The position numbers and the translations under genes are program-made. Source: Aneurinibacillus sp. REN35 (lineage in GTDB: Bacteria > Bacillota > Bacilli > Aneurinibacillales > Aneurinibacillaceae). From it: 64,000 bases of DNA. The stretch is taken from positions 62,001-126,000 of the forward strand of contig NZ_JBFTXJ020000006.1 of assembly GCF_041379945.2 (NCBI RefSeq), written 5' to 3'. The notes under the pieces are model-generated. The model saw only the letters and a list, made by a program, of their open reading frames with translations, ran no database searches and was not told the DNA's origin. Below, in pieces: positions 32,644 to 41,353 of this stretch (within the stretch, counting starts at the first letter, position 1; each line of letters opens with the position of its first letter).

Positions 32644-35600
32644 ATGGCGGAATTTGAAGATATTATTGTCCGATTTGGGCTTGATGGCGATGAATTTACA
32701 CGCGGCATCTCGCAGCTGAACCGGTCTTTAAAGCTGATTGACAGCGAATTTAAAGCTGCGAGCGCCCAATTAAGTGGATTCGGAAGCGAGGCAGATCAAT
32801 TACGGCTGCATGCCGAGGCGCTATCTCAGAAAATTGATGTGCAACGCCAGAAACTGGATGCACATAGAAATGCCGTTCAGAATTCGACGACAAAGCTTGA
32901 GCGACATGCACAAGCCACAGCCGAAATAAAAACAAGACTAGACCAGACGAAGGCAGCTTATGAAGCGAGCGCGGCTTCTGTGGGTCACAACGCGGCGGAA
33001 ACACAGCGGCTGGAACAAGAAGTGAAGCAGCTTGAGCAGGAGTATCGCCGCAGTGTGCAAGCGGTTGAAAATGCAAATCGAGCACTAGAAAATAACAAGA
33101 TTCAGGCCAATCAAGCGGAAGCAGCCTTAAACAACATGCAAAACGAGCTCAAACAGGTAAACGAAGAGGCGAAGAAAAGTGCCTCTATCTTCAATCAAAT
33201 GGGCGAAAAGATGCAGGGTGTTGGGCAGCGTATGCAAAGTGTAGGCTCTGAGATAGCACAACCTTTCGCAGTAGCGGCAACAGCCATCGGCGGTGCGATA
33301 GGGCTGGCTGTTAAAAAATCTATGGACTTTGGGGCGCAAATGTCGCGTGTAGGGGCTATTGCAGGGGCTACGGGCGCTGACCTTGAAGCGATGAAAGAAA
33401 AGGCGCTTGAACTGGGTGCCAGTACATCTAAATCAGCCACAGAAGTTGCGCAGGGCATGGAAATGATGGCAGCCAAAGGGTATGATGCTCAGCAAGTCAT
33501 CGCAGCGATGCCCGGTGTGATTTCGGCTGCTGAAGCATCAGGCGAGGATATGGCACTGGTAGCTGATACAGTTTCATCTGCACTGAACGCATTTGGATTA
33601 GAGGCTTCTAAATCTACGCACGTTGCTGATGTACTTGCTATGGCAGCGAATCGGTCCGCAGCCGGTATTGAAGATATGCAGTACGCATTCAAATACGCAG
33701 CTCCCGTGGCGAAGCAGTTAGGAATTTCTCTGGAAGAACTGGCTGCGGCCACGGGTATTATGAGTAATAACGGAATCAAAGGAGAGCAAGCAGGGACAAC
33801 ACTTCGAGCAGCACTTCTCCGTCTGGCCGATCCTCCACGAGAAGCAGCAAATCAACTTTTGGATTTAGGCATTAAAATCGAAGATGCAAAGGGGAATATG
33901 CTTCCCTTCTCTAACATTATTGGTCAGGTTGCCAACAAAACGGAGGGAATGGGAACAGCAACCAAGGCAGCAGCCCTATCGGCTATCTTTGGAACGGAAG
34001 CCGTATCCGGAATGCTTGCTCTAATTGAGGCAGGTCCAGAAAAAATAAACGAGTTCGCGAATGCGTTAGAAAATTCGAATGGCGCTTCAGCGGAAGCAGC
34101 GCGACAAATGAAGGATAATTTAGCTGGAGCGCTTGAAGAGTTGGGCGGCGCGTTTGAGACAGCTCAAATCTCCATTGGTGATGCCTTAGCTCCGGCAATT
34201 CGCGCCATCGCTGAAAGTCTACAGGTGTTGATAGATGGGTTTAATAATCTTCCAGAGCCTATGAAGCAATTTCTTGCGATTGGCGGTGCGATTTCTACTG
34301 TATTGATTGGACTTGTAGCGGCATTGGGTCTGGTTGCAGCGGGAATCGGTTCTTTCATTTCTGCTTTTGGTACCATGGCTGGCGTTATTGGCGAGGCAGG
34401 TGGAGTGACCAGTATTCTAGCCACAGCATTGCGAGTTGTTACCGGTCCGATTGGTCTTGTGGTAGGAGCCATTGTCGCCCTTGGAGCAACTCTCATCGGG
34501 GCATGGAAAAACAGTGAAGTGTTTCGAAATGCGATTACAAACGGATGGAAACAAATCTCCTCTACGATTATGAGTGCGTTAGCACCGATTGTTCCTGTGT
34601 TTGACCAGCTAAAAGGCGCATTCGGTTCGCTCATGTACGCCATTACCGGCGGCGCTACAACAACGGATGGGGCTTTTAAAAAGATAGGGGATGCCATAGG
34701 TGCCTTTATCAATTCAAGTTTAGGAACTACCTTGCCTGTCATTAAGGCAGCATTTGAAGGGATTTCTGCTGTGGTTGTCGCTGTAGTAAATATTGTGATT
34801 GAAGCCTTTAATGGACTGGCTCAGTTTTGGGTTTCATATGGCCCGACAGTATCAACAGCATTCAATTCTGTGAAGGAAGCTGTTATGCAAGCGCTGGGCG
34901 CAATCGTACCTTTTGTCAGCGCGAAACTCCAAGAGATGAAAGCGTTCTGGGATCAAAACGGGTCACAGATCATGCAGGCTGTATCGGCGGTTTGGAATGG
35001 GATTGTAGCAACGATTTCTGGTGTTATGACCGTATTGGCACCGATCGTATCAGCAGGATGGACAGTAATTAAGGTCATTATTCAATCAGTCTGGGAATCG
35101 ATTAAGGGTGTTATTTCTGGTGCGATGAATGTTATTCAAGGTATTATCAAGGTGTTTACTGGCTTGTTTACAGGCGAATGGTCTAAAGTCTGGGAAGGCG
35201 TGAAGCAGGCAACCATCGGTGCTGTACAGTTTCTCTGGAACGCCATTCAACTTACGCTGTTCGGTAAGGTATTGAGTGCGACCAAGGTGTTTGTTTCAGG
35301 TTTCAAGGCGGCGATCACAGCAGGATGGACATCCATCAAAAGTGTGTTTACGAGCTCTATCAGTGCAGTGCAGGGCGCAGTAACAAAGGGATGGAACGCG
35401 ATCAACTCTATTAGCAATACGATTATGAACGCGGTAAAATCTACGCTTTCTTCCATTTGGAAAGGGATATCCTCATTTGTTACTTCTGCAGCAAATGGCA
35501 TGCGAAACGCTGTAACAGCTGCTTGGAACGGTATAAAAAATAGCGTTATCAATGCCGCAAAAAGTGTATGGCAGGCTGTTACAACTCAATTTAAAGCAAT

Positions 35601-37818
35601 GAAAGAGGCTGTTGCCTCGACCATGAAGGAAGTAAAAACGACTATAGAAAACATTTGGAAAAATGTTGTTGCCTTTTTTAAAGGGATCAACTTGGTTTCT
35701 GTAGGTCGTGATATTATCCAGGGATTAATCGCTGGGATAATGGGCAAGGCCGGAGAGTTGTACCAAAGAGCGAAGGAAATTGCCAATCGAATTGAATCCA
35801 CTATTCGCGGTGCATTGGATACCCACTCTCCTTCGCGCGTTATGCAAAAAGTTGGTCACGATGTCGGTGACGGTTTGGCATTAGGGATCTCTCAGAAAGA
35901 GAGTGCGGTTAAGAAGTCATCAGAAAAACTAGCAAAGCAAGCAGAAAAAGCAGCTAAAGACGCAGCAGCCAAGCAAAAGAAATCATTTGATACATCAATG
36001 AAGACAGCAGAATACAATTTCAAGATAGGTAAAGTAGATCTATCTGGTTATATCAAATCACTAGAAGACATTCGAGCGAAACAAGCAAAGACAACAGAAC
36101 AGATTCAAAAGGTAAATTTAACCATTAAAAAAGCAGAGACCGATCTGGCTAAACAGTTAGATGAGATCAACAAGAAAAAATTTGAGTCATCGAAAAAATG
36201 GATCGACGAACGCAAGTACTATAATGAGCTCTCTCTTGAACAGGAGTTGGCAGCATGGCAGAGAGTGGCCGCTCGCTATCAACAGGGTACACAGGAAAGA
36301 ATCGAAGCAGAGCGGGAAATCTACCGGGTAAAGCAGGAACTCAACCGAGCAAGCTTTGATAACTCCAAGCGCTGGATTGATGAACAGAAGTACTATAACA
36401 ACCTCTCTATCGAGGAAGAGTTAGCAGCGTGGCAACGGGTACAAGCACGTTATAAATCAGGTACTGCTGAGCGCAAGGAAGCGGACCGGGAAATCTATCG
36501 CGTACGTCTTGAAATGATGAATAAGTCCATCGAAGACGAGTACAAGGCAGCTGTAGATGCGATTGATCGAGCAAGCAAAGCGGTTCAGGAAGGAACCGAG
36601 CGACAAAAGGAAGCGATTGAAAGCCGTCGTGATGTTACACTTGATTCTCTCAAACGAGAAGAACAAGCGGAAATGGATAGCCTAGATCGTCGCCAGAAGG
36701 CTTATGAGCGTTCACATCAAGATCGATTAAAGATGCTAGACGACGAAACAAACCGAGCCATAAAAGGGCTGCAAGCGCAGATCGACGCCATTGATCGACA
36801 GGGAAAAGACGAGGACAACGCCTACAAGGATGCTGACCGAGGCCAGCAGATGGCCGACTTACAAAAACAATATGACAAGTATAAGGTCTCTGCTTCAGCG
36901 AAAGGACAGAAGAAAGCGGCCGATCTTCTCAAGCAGATACAGGAACTACAGACAGAGATCGAGCGCGACCAGCAGGCACGACGCCGGGAACAGCAAAAAG
37001 AAGCACTAAAGGGACAGATTGACGATATAAAAGAATCGGCTGAGCAAAAGAAAGAACAGTGGCAAGTTGAATTTGATCGTCAAAAGGAATGGTTTGATCA
37101 GGAGAAGCAACAGCGCCAGTCCTACTATCAACAGCGAGAAACGCAGTTGAAGGCGGCATTCGATGCGGAGCTCCGGGCACTAGAAGAGAGCACGAGGCGG
37201 CAGCAGGCACAGCTTGAGCAGCAGAAGATTGATGCGGAGAACACACGCAATCGCATGCTTGAGGATGCCAGAATCAAAGCGCGGGAGAATTTGAATGTCG
37301 TTGAGAGCGGCCAACAGCAGATCATCAACACGCTCCAAAACAAGAACCGTGACTACTATCAAAGCGGCCAGACGTTGGGGAATATGTTCGCCTATGGCTT
37401 GGAGAGCAGCATGTCACGCGTAAGGGAAGCGGCAAATAGAGTAGCCCAGGCTGTCTCAAATAAGTTGAAACTTAACTCTCCGGCGAAGGAAGGGCCGCTA
37501 TCTACGCTGGATACTTGGTGGAACGCTTTCTCAGATACAATTCTAGAGGGCTTGGATACACGGGCGATTAATTCAGCTATGAATGCGATGGTGAATCCGA
37601 ATCTTTCGTTCGGTTCTTTGGGAGCTATTAATAGAGCTGGTGTCGCTGCAGGAAGTAACGATATAAAAATAGAAATAAATAACAGAGGGATGTTTGATGG
37701 GGCTAACTTTCATGACATGGATAAAATCGATCAGGAATCCTTGGCAAGAGATGTAGGAAATAAAATTGCTAATCAAACATTGACTGCTTTGCGTTCAAAA
37801 GGGAAAAAGGGAGGGTAG
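32644..37818 (+). CDS. Tape measure protein
   Basis: 1724 residues. N-terminal coiled coil (about 20-190); a TP901-type tail tape measure core (about 200-560: GAQMSRVGAIAGATGADLEA, VAQGMEMMAAKGYDAQQVIA, ATGIMSNNGIKGEQAGTTLR); hydrophobic helices (about 560-640); W-rich repeats (GWTVIKVIIQSVWESIKGVI, SGAMNVIQGIIK); and a second coiled coil with a 57-residue duplicated unit (KKWIDERKYYNELSLEQELA / KRWIDEQKYYNNLSIEEELA at about 1180-1300). It sets tail length: about 1700 residues predicts a tail near 250 nm by the usual 1.5 Angstrom per residue rule. Confidence 0.96.
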   Translation: MAEFEDIIVRFGLDGDEFTRGISQLNRSLKLIDSEFKAASAQLSGFGSEADQLRLHAEALSQKIDVQRQKLDAHRNAVQNSTTKLERHAQATAEIKTRLDQTKAAYEASAASVGHNAAETQRLEQEVKQLEQEYRRSVQAVENANRALENNKIQANQAEAALNNMQNELKQVNEEAKKSASIFNQMGEKMQGVGQRMQSVGSEIAQPFAVAATAIGGAIGLAVKKSMDFGAQMSRVGAIAGATGADLEAMKEKALELGASTSKSATEVAQGMEMMAAKGYDAQQVIAAMPGVISAAEASGEDMALVADTVSSALNAFGLEASKSTHVADVLAMAANRSAAGIEDMQYAFKYAAPVAKQLGISLEELAAATGIMSNNGIKGEQAGTTLRAALLRLADPPREAANQLLDLGIKIEDAKGNMLPFSNIIGQVANKTEGMGTATKAAALSAIFGTEAVSGMLALIEAGPEKINEFANALENSNGASAEAARQMKDNLAGALEELGGAFETAQISIGDALAPAIRAIAESLQVLIDGFNNLPEPMKQFLAIGGAISTVLIGLVAALGLVAAGIGSFISAFGTMAGVIGEAGGVTSILATALRVVTGPIGLVVGAIVALGATLIGAWKNSEVFRNAITNGWKQISSTIMSALAPIVPVFDQLKGAFGSLMYAITGGATTTDGAFKKIGDAIGAFINSSLGTTLPVIKAAFEGISAVVVAVVNIVIEAFNGLAQFWVSYGPTVSTAFNSVKEAVMQALGAIVPFVSAKLQEMKAFWDQNGSQIMQAVSAVWNGIVATISGVMTVLAPIVSAGWTVIKVIIQSVWESIKGVISGAMNVIQGIIKVFTGLFTGEWSKVWEGVKQATIGAVQFLWNAIQLTLFGKVLSATKVFVSGFKAAITAGWTSIKSVFTSSISAVQGAVTKGWNAINSISNTIMNAVKSTLSSIWKGISSFVTSAANGMRNAVTAAWNGIKNSVINAAKSVWQAVTTQFKAMKEAVASTMKEVKTTIENIWKNVVAFFKGINLVSVGRDIIQGLIAGIMGKAGELYQRAKEIANRIESTIRGALDTHSPSRVMQKVGHDVGDGLALGISQKESAVKKSSEKLAKQAEKAAKDAAAKQKKSFDTSMKTAEYNFKIGKVDLSGYIKSLEDIRAKQAKTTEQIQKVNLTIKKAETDLAKQLDEINKKKFESSKKWIDERKYYNELSLEQELAAWQRVAARYQQGTQERIEAEREIYRVKQELNRASFDNSKRWIDEQKYYNNLSIEEELAAWQRVQARYKSGTAERKEADREIYRVRLEMMNKSIEDEYKAAVDAIDRASKAVQEGTERQKEAIESRRDVTLDSLKREEQAEMDSLDRRQKAYERSHQDRLKMLDDETNRAIKGLQAQIDAIDRQGKDEDNAYKDADRGQQMADLQKQYDKYKVSASAKGQKKAADLLKQIQELQTEIERDQQARRREQQKEALKGQIDDIKESAEQKKEQWQVEFDRQKEWFDQEKQQRQSYYQQRETQLKAAFDAELRALEESTRRQQAQLEQQKIDAENTRNRMLEDARIKARENLNVVESGQQQIINTLQNKNRDYYQSGQTLGNMFAYGLESSMSRVREAANRVAQAVSNKLKLNSPAKEGPLSTLDTWWNAFSDTILEGLDTRAINSAMNAMVNPNLSFGSLGAINRAGVAAGSNDIKIEINNRGMFDGANFHDMDKIDQESLARDVGNKIANQTLTALRSKGKKGG

Positions 37819-37819
37819 A

Positions 37820-38209
37820 ATGAAAAGAAAGAACGGAGGAAGTTGGGAAGTTGATGCACCCGGAGAAGCTGCAACTCATTGGATTAATTACGTTTATAAC
37901 AAAGATAAACGGTCAATCTACCTTTTAAGCGGAGAAAGCAAAGAATATTGGTTGGTTTACGGAAAAGACATTGAAGATGCATTGATAAAAACGCTTCCTT
38001 CAGATTACATGGAGCGGTCAGCTGTTATGAAAACGCAGTATATTGATAAACATAACGCCCGTGTTCCAATAGTAATAAAAGTGCCAGAAAAAGAAGAGTA
38101 TCCTGAAGTCGGAGCTGTAAGTAAGCCAGGTTTTTTGGTGCCGGTTAAATTGGAAAAGGGAAGATGGATCATTGACTTAGTATCCTGGATTAAGCAGTTA
38201 AAGCTTTAG
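37820..38209 (+). CDS. Hypothetical protein, 129 residues, after the tape measure
   Basis: MKRKNGGSWEVDAPGEAATH...YLLSGESKEYWLVYGKDIED...YPEVGAVSKPGFLVPVKLEK. Not part of the common tail set between tape measure and Dit. AT-rich compared with neighbours; ends with a TAAGCAGTTAAAGC...AACTGCTTTTTC stem that may act as terminator. Function unknown. Confidence 0.65.
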   Translation: MKRKNGGSWEVDAPGEAATHWINYVYNKDKRSIYLLSGESKEYWLVYGKDIEDALIKTLPSDYMERSAVMKTQYIDKHNARVPIVIKVPEKEEYPEVGAVSKPGFLVPVKLEKGRWIIDLVSWIKQLKL

Positions 38210-38247
38210 CTAAACTGCTTTTTCTTTTGTTTTGAAAGGAGGGACAG

Positions 38248-38796
38248 ATGAGCGACCTCACATACAAAGGCACTTCAGCCCTCTCCCAGGGCGTTCGTAT
38301 CGAATCAATCAAACGCCCCCTGCTCGCCAATATGCGACAGCAGCATGAGGAAATTGCCGGCCGACATGGAAGCTACTCTTTTACCGATGGCACACTGGAA
38401 GATACGGTGATTGAGGTAGCGTGCTGGCTCTCAGCTGATAGCCGAATGGATCTGCGTTCCCGTGCCCGGCAACTAGCCTTCTGGTTGTACTCAAAAGAAA
38501 AGCAGCGCCTGATGTTCGATGATGAACCAGGCGTTTTTTATTTGGCTCGACTGGCCAATCAAATCGATATGGAGACACTTATCCGGCACGGTCGGTTTAC
38601 GCTGCAGTTCCGTTGCGATCCGTTCGCGTATGCCCTACAGGAACAAGTAGACAGGCAGTTTATAACCGCTAGTTCCCAATTTGTTATACAGGTTGAAGGG
38701 ACAGGATCGACACAACCAGTTATTGCTGTGAAAAACAACGGAGGTAGCGCCTTATCTGGGTTTACATTGACCGTAGAAAATGAAGTGGAGGAATGA
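38248..38796 (+). CDS. Distal tail protein (Dit-like)
   Basis: 182 residues. SQGVRIESIKRPLLANMRQQ..., FADGTLEDTVIEVACWL-like segment and ARQLAFWLYSKEKQRLMFDD...FTLQFRCDPFAY are typical of the N-terminal galectin-like Dit core that forms the hub at the tail tip. It is shorter than typical Dit proteins; a separate Dit C-terminal-like domain may be encoded at 40827. Confidence 0.85.
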   Translation: MSDLTYKGTSALSQGVRIESIKRPLLANMRQQHEEIAGRHGSYSFTDGTLEDTVIEVACWLSADSRMDLRSRARQLAFWLYSKEKQRLMFDDEPGVFYLARLANQIDMETLIRHGRFTLQFRCDPFAYALQEQVDRQFITASSQFVIQVEGTGSTQPVIAVKNNGGSALSGFTLTVENEVEE

Positions 38797-38801
38797 TCAA
38801 G

Positions 38802-39197
38802 ATGCCTATGTCAGATTACTTGGAGAATAAAATTTTAAATCACATCTTTAGAGGGTCGGCATCCACAGCACCAGATGCTGTTTATGTTGCACTCTACACA
38901 AATGACCCTACGGATGCAGATGTAGGTACTGAGGTAACGGGCGGCGCGTATGCAAGACAGACAGCGACCTTCTCTGCTCCTACGCAGGTAGGAGGCAAAG
39001 CGACCATTCAAAATACAGCGGATGTGACTTTCCCACTTGCAACAGCCAACTGGGGAACCGTCACGCATGTTGGCCTTCGTGATGCAGCAACAGGTGGGAA
39101 CATGTTGTATTACGGACCGTTAGCAAATGAAAAAACAATCAGCACAAATGACCGGTTTAAATTCTTTGCGGGCGATCTAAAGCTTGATATTGATTAA
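38802..39197 (+). CDS. Phage tail fibre-type protein, 131 residues
   Basis: Start ATG 38802 (GGAGG ten bases upstream). DYLENKILNHIFRGSASTAP-DAVYVALYTNDPTDADVGTE...YARQTATFSAP: the family found near tail tips and described as phage tail fibre protein. It sits between Dit and a beta-helix protein, suggesting a tip or fibre role. Confidence 0.75.
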   Translation: MPMSDYLENKILNHIFRGSASTAPDAVYVALYTNDPTDADVGTEVTGGAYARQTATFSAPTQVGGKATIQNTADVTFPLATANWGTVTHVGLRDAATGGNMLYYGPLANEKTISTNDRFKFFAGDLKLDID

Positions 39198-39210
39198 GAG
39201 GTGAACAGCT

Positions 39211-40146
39211 ATGCAAACATTATATCCGGCAATGTCAAATTCGCCTCTAACTTCTCTTGCAGCAGCTATTACAGCGATACAAACTACCATTGATGTGGTA
39301 GACGGGAGCAAACTTCCCGCAGCGCCAAACCTGGCGACAATAGGAAATGGAGAAAGCGCAGAAACCATTCTCTACACAAGTAAAAGCGGGAATGCATTAT
39401 CCGGAGTCACACGGGGGCTTCAAGGAACTTCGCAAGCGTGGTCAAGTGGGATACAGATCGGACGGTTCTTCACAGCATATGACCATGATGCGTTTATTGA
39501 GCACATGAACGCACGACCCATTATGTCAACACAAGACAGCACGTTTTATGTGGACTCTACAATCGGAAATGACAGCAATGATGGAAAAACAGCAGCTACA
39601 CCATTCAAAACAATTGCTATGGCTGTTTCAAAGATTCCTCAAATCGCGAATCATACGTTTACTATCGCAATCGCAGCCGGAACATACAACGAAGACGTGA
39701 CCCTTCAAGGCTTTTATGGAAAAGGGTTAATTCTCATCAATGGCAGTTCGACCGCAGACAACAGCCGGTCTATAAAATCTATCACGAAAAATAATTGCGG
39801 TGTTCCTGTCATCACAACTGGGTTATACGCCACAAAAGCAGATGGAATTGGGTTTACGGCCAATCGGTGTGTTCATGCAGTTTTCGCTAAATGTAAAATT
39901 GATGTGGCGGCTTCTCAGAACGGCATTTCTCTGTTCGCCTCAAACGGAATCATACAAAATTGCAGTATTTCCAATCGAAGCAATGCTATTACAGCTACAA
40001 TTTCCACCGTATCATCTGATACGAACACCGGAAGCGGTAATTCGGTAGGTTTATACGCTGCTCAAGGAGCTACCATCGGAAAATCTGGCACACAACCTTC
40101 AGCAACGGCTGCCGAACAAGTATATGGAGGAGGGCAAATCAGATGA
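39211..40146 (+). CDS. Beta-helix tail protein, probable receptor-binding or glycan-binding
   Basis: 311 residues. The N-terminal domain (about 1-95) reads SNSPLTSLAAAITAIQTTID...GNGESAETILYTSKSGNALS-GVTRGLQGTSQAW. A parallel beta-helix follows with the pectate-lyase-like motif FYVDSTIGNDSNDGKTAATP-FKTIAMAVSKIP, common in host-binding spikes. It lies between fibre-type and tail spike genes. The glycan target is unknown. Confidence 0.78.
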   Translation: MQTLYPAMSNSPLTSLAAAITAIQTTIDVVDGSKLPAAPNLATIGNGESAETILYTSKSGNALSGVTRGLQGTSQAWSSGIQIGRFFTAYDHDAFIEHMNARPIMSTQDSTFYVDSTIGNDSNDGKTAATPFKTIAMAVSKIPQIANHTFTIAIAAGTYNEDVTLQGFYGKGLILINGSSTADNSRSIKSITKNNCGVPVITTGLYATKADGIGFTANRCVHAVFAKCKIDVAASQNGISLFASNGIIQNCSISNRSNAITATISTVSSDTNTGSGNSVGLYAAQGATIGKSGTQPSATAAEQVYGGGQIR

Positions 40147-40454
40147 TCGGTATCATGTATAACATTCAATCAAAAGAAGTGATCGAGCGTATCGATGATA
40201 TTCAAGCCTTCAGCGATACTTCTCTTGTTGGTGAAGAATCAGCAATATATGGTATTAATCCGAAGGAAGCTGATTTTGTCATCGTAGAATCAAGTGATCT
40301 GCAAACAGGAGATATTATTGATCTTTCCGTCATAAGCGACATACGTCACTTGATGCCAAAAACAACAGAGCAAAACATAGAACAAATACGAAATGACTAC
40401 GATCAGGCCATTAGAGAACTCACGATGTTAATCGCGATGCAACAGGGGGTGTAA
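40143..40454 (+). CDS. Hypothetical tail-region protein, 103 residues
   Basis: ATGA overlap with the previous gene. MYNIQSKEVIERIDDIQAFS... ending with a helix (NIEQIRNDYDQAIRELTMLI). Perhaps a fibre assembly or chaperone factor for the beta-helix protein. No family recognised. Confidence 0.62.
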   Translation: MIGIMYNIQSKEVIERIDDIQAFSDTSLVGEESAIYGINPKEADFVIVESSDLQTGDIIDLSVISDIRHLMPKTTEQNIEQIRNDYDQAIRELTMLIAMQQGV

Positions 40455-40455
40455 C

Positions 40456-40602
40456 ATGATATTTACAAAAGAAAGCCCTGTTGTTCAAGCGTGGGTACGG
40501 GGCATTCAGAGTGGGGGAAAAACGATTGAAGAAGTACCTAATCTTTCTAACCTTCGCAGCGTTGTTGCTGAAGCTTTGGAAGGAGGTGAGACACATGTTT
40601 AA
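40456..40602 (+). CDS. Small tail-region protein, 48 residues (copy A)
   Basis: MIFTKESPVVQAWVRGIQSG...EEVPNLSNLRSVVAEALEGG. Shares the motif SG-x6-VPNLSNLxxxV with the next protein, so the two small genes come from a duplication. ATG 40456 follows AGGGGGTGTAAC. Confidence 0.6.
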   Translation: MIFTKESPVVQAWVRGIQSGGKTIEEVPNLSNLRSVVAEALEGGETHV

Positions 40603-40753
40603 CGAAGACAGTATGCTAGTTAAAATCTGGTTTTCTGCGGTAGTATCAGGAACATACCGTTATGATCAAGTCCCAAACCTGTCCAACTTGAAAGAAGAGG
40701 TAGGAAAAAAACTTGAAAGCATGGGTTATCCAACAACCGAACAAGTAGTGTGA
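40595..40753 (+). CDS. Small tail-region protein, 52 residues (copy B)
   Basis: MFNEDSMLVKIWFSAVVSGT...DQVPNLSNLKEEVGKKLESM. Paralogue of copy A; it overlaps it by 8 bp and has GGAAGGAGGTGAG upstream. The pair occupies the position of XkdX-like small proteins in other prophages. Function unknown. Confidence 0.62.
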   Translation: MFNEDSMLVKIWFSAVVSGTYRYDQVPNLSNLKEEVGKKLESMGYPTTEQVV

Positions 40754-40826
40754 GATGTCTTTCCAAAGAGAAAGGCATTTTTATTTTGGGGTCTACTAAG
40801 ACCCCTCCCCAAAAGGGGTGAGGGAT

Positions 40827-41342
40827 ATGTTTAATCGCGGCATGTTTAATACAATGCCTTTTAATAGACAAGTAGAAAGCAGCGAGGTTTTTTCAACGGC
40901 GACCCTATCAGGATCAGGGAGTGCATCTTCGATAGGAGCTATAGAATCATCGGGGCAAACCACACTTTCCGGAACGGTGGGACATGCTTTTTCGGCAGGG
41001 ATCGAAACATTCAGCACGGCCCTTTTATCTGGGGAGAGTGGTGCAGAGTTTATCATCAGTACGCCTGGGACTGCTTTATTATCTGGAAGCAGTGGATTAG
41101 GAGGAACCGGGCGGAAGTTTGTGACGCAGCGCCTGCAATTTACTGGCACCTTACAACCAGGTGAACAGTTGGTGATTGATACAGAGAAAATCACAGCAAC
41201 AATCAACGGGCAGAATGCACTGAATCAAATAACGGGATCGTTTTTTGATCTTCAACCAGGCGCAAACACAGTAACTTATGCTGACAAGGAAAGCGCACGA
41301 AATATTGACATGATTTTGCGTCATCGCGGACGCTTTTATTAG
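40827..41342 (+). CDS. Tail protein with Ser/Gly-rich repeats, Dit C-terminal-like
   Basis: 171 residues from ATG 40827 (AAAAGGGGTGAGGG upstream). The first 90 residues have three imperfect repeats of the type STATLSGSGSASS / TTLSGTVGHAFS / STALLSGESGAEF. The last 70 residues (RLQFTGTLQPGEQLVIDTEK...FFDLQPGANTVTYAD) resemble the C-terminal Sipho_tail domain of Dit proteins. Probably a tail tip part. Confidence 0.68.
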   Translation: MFNRGMFNTMPFNRQVESSEVFSTATLSGSGSASSIGAIESSGQTTLSGTVGHAFSAGIETFSTALLSGESGAEFIISTPGTALLSGSSGLGGTGRKFVTQRLQFTGTLQPGEQLVIDTEKITATINGQNALNQITGSFFDLQPGANTVTYADKESARNIDMILRHRGRFY

Positions 41343-41353
41343 GGGGTGAGGGG

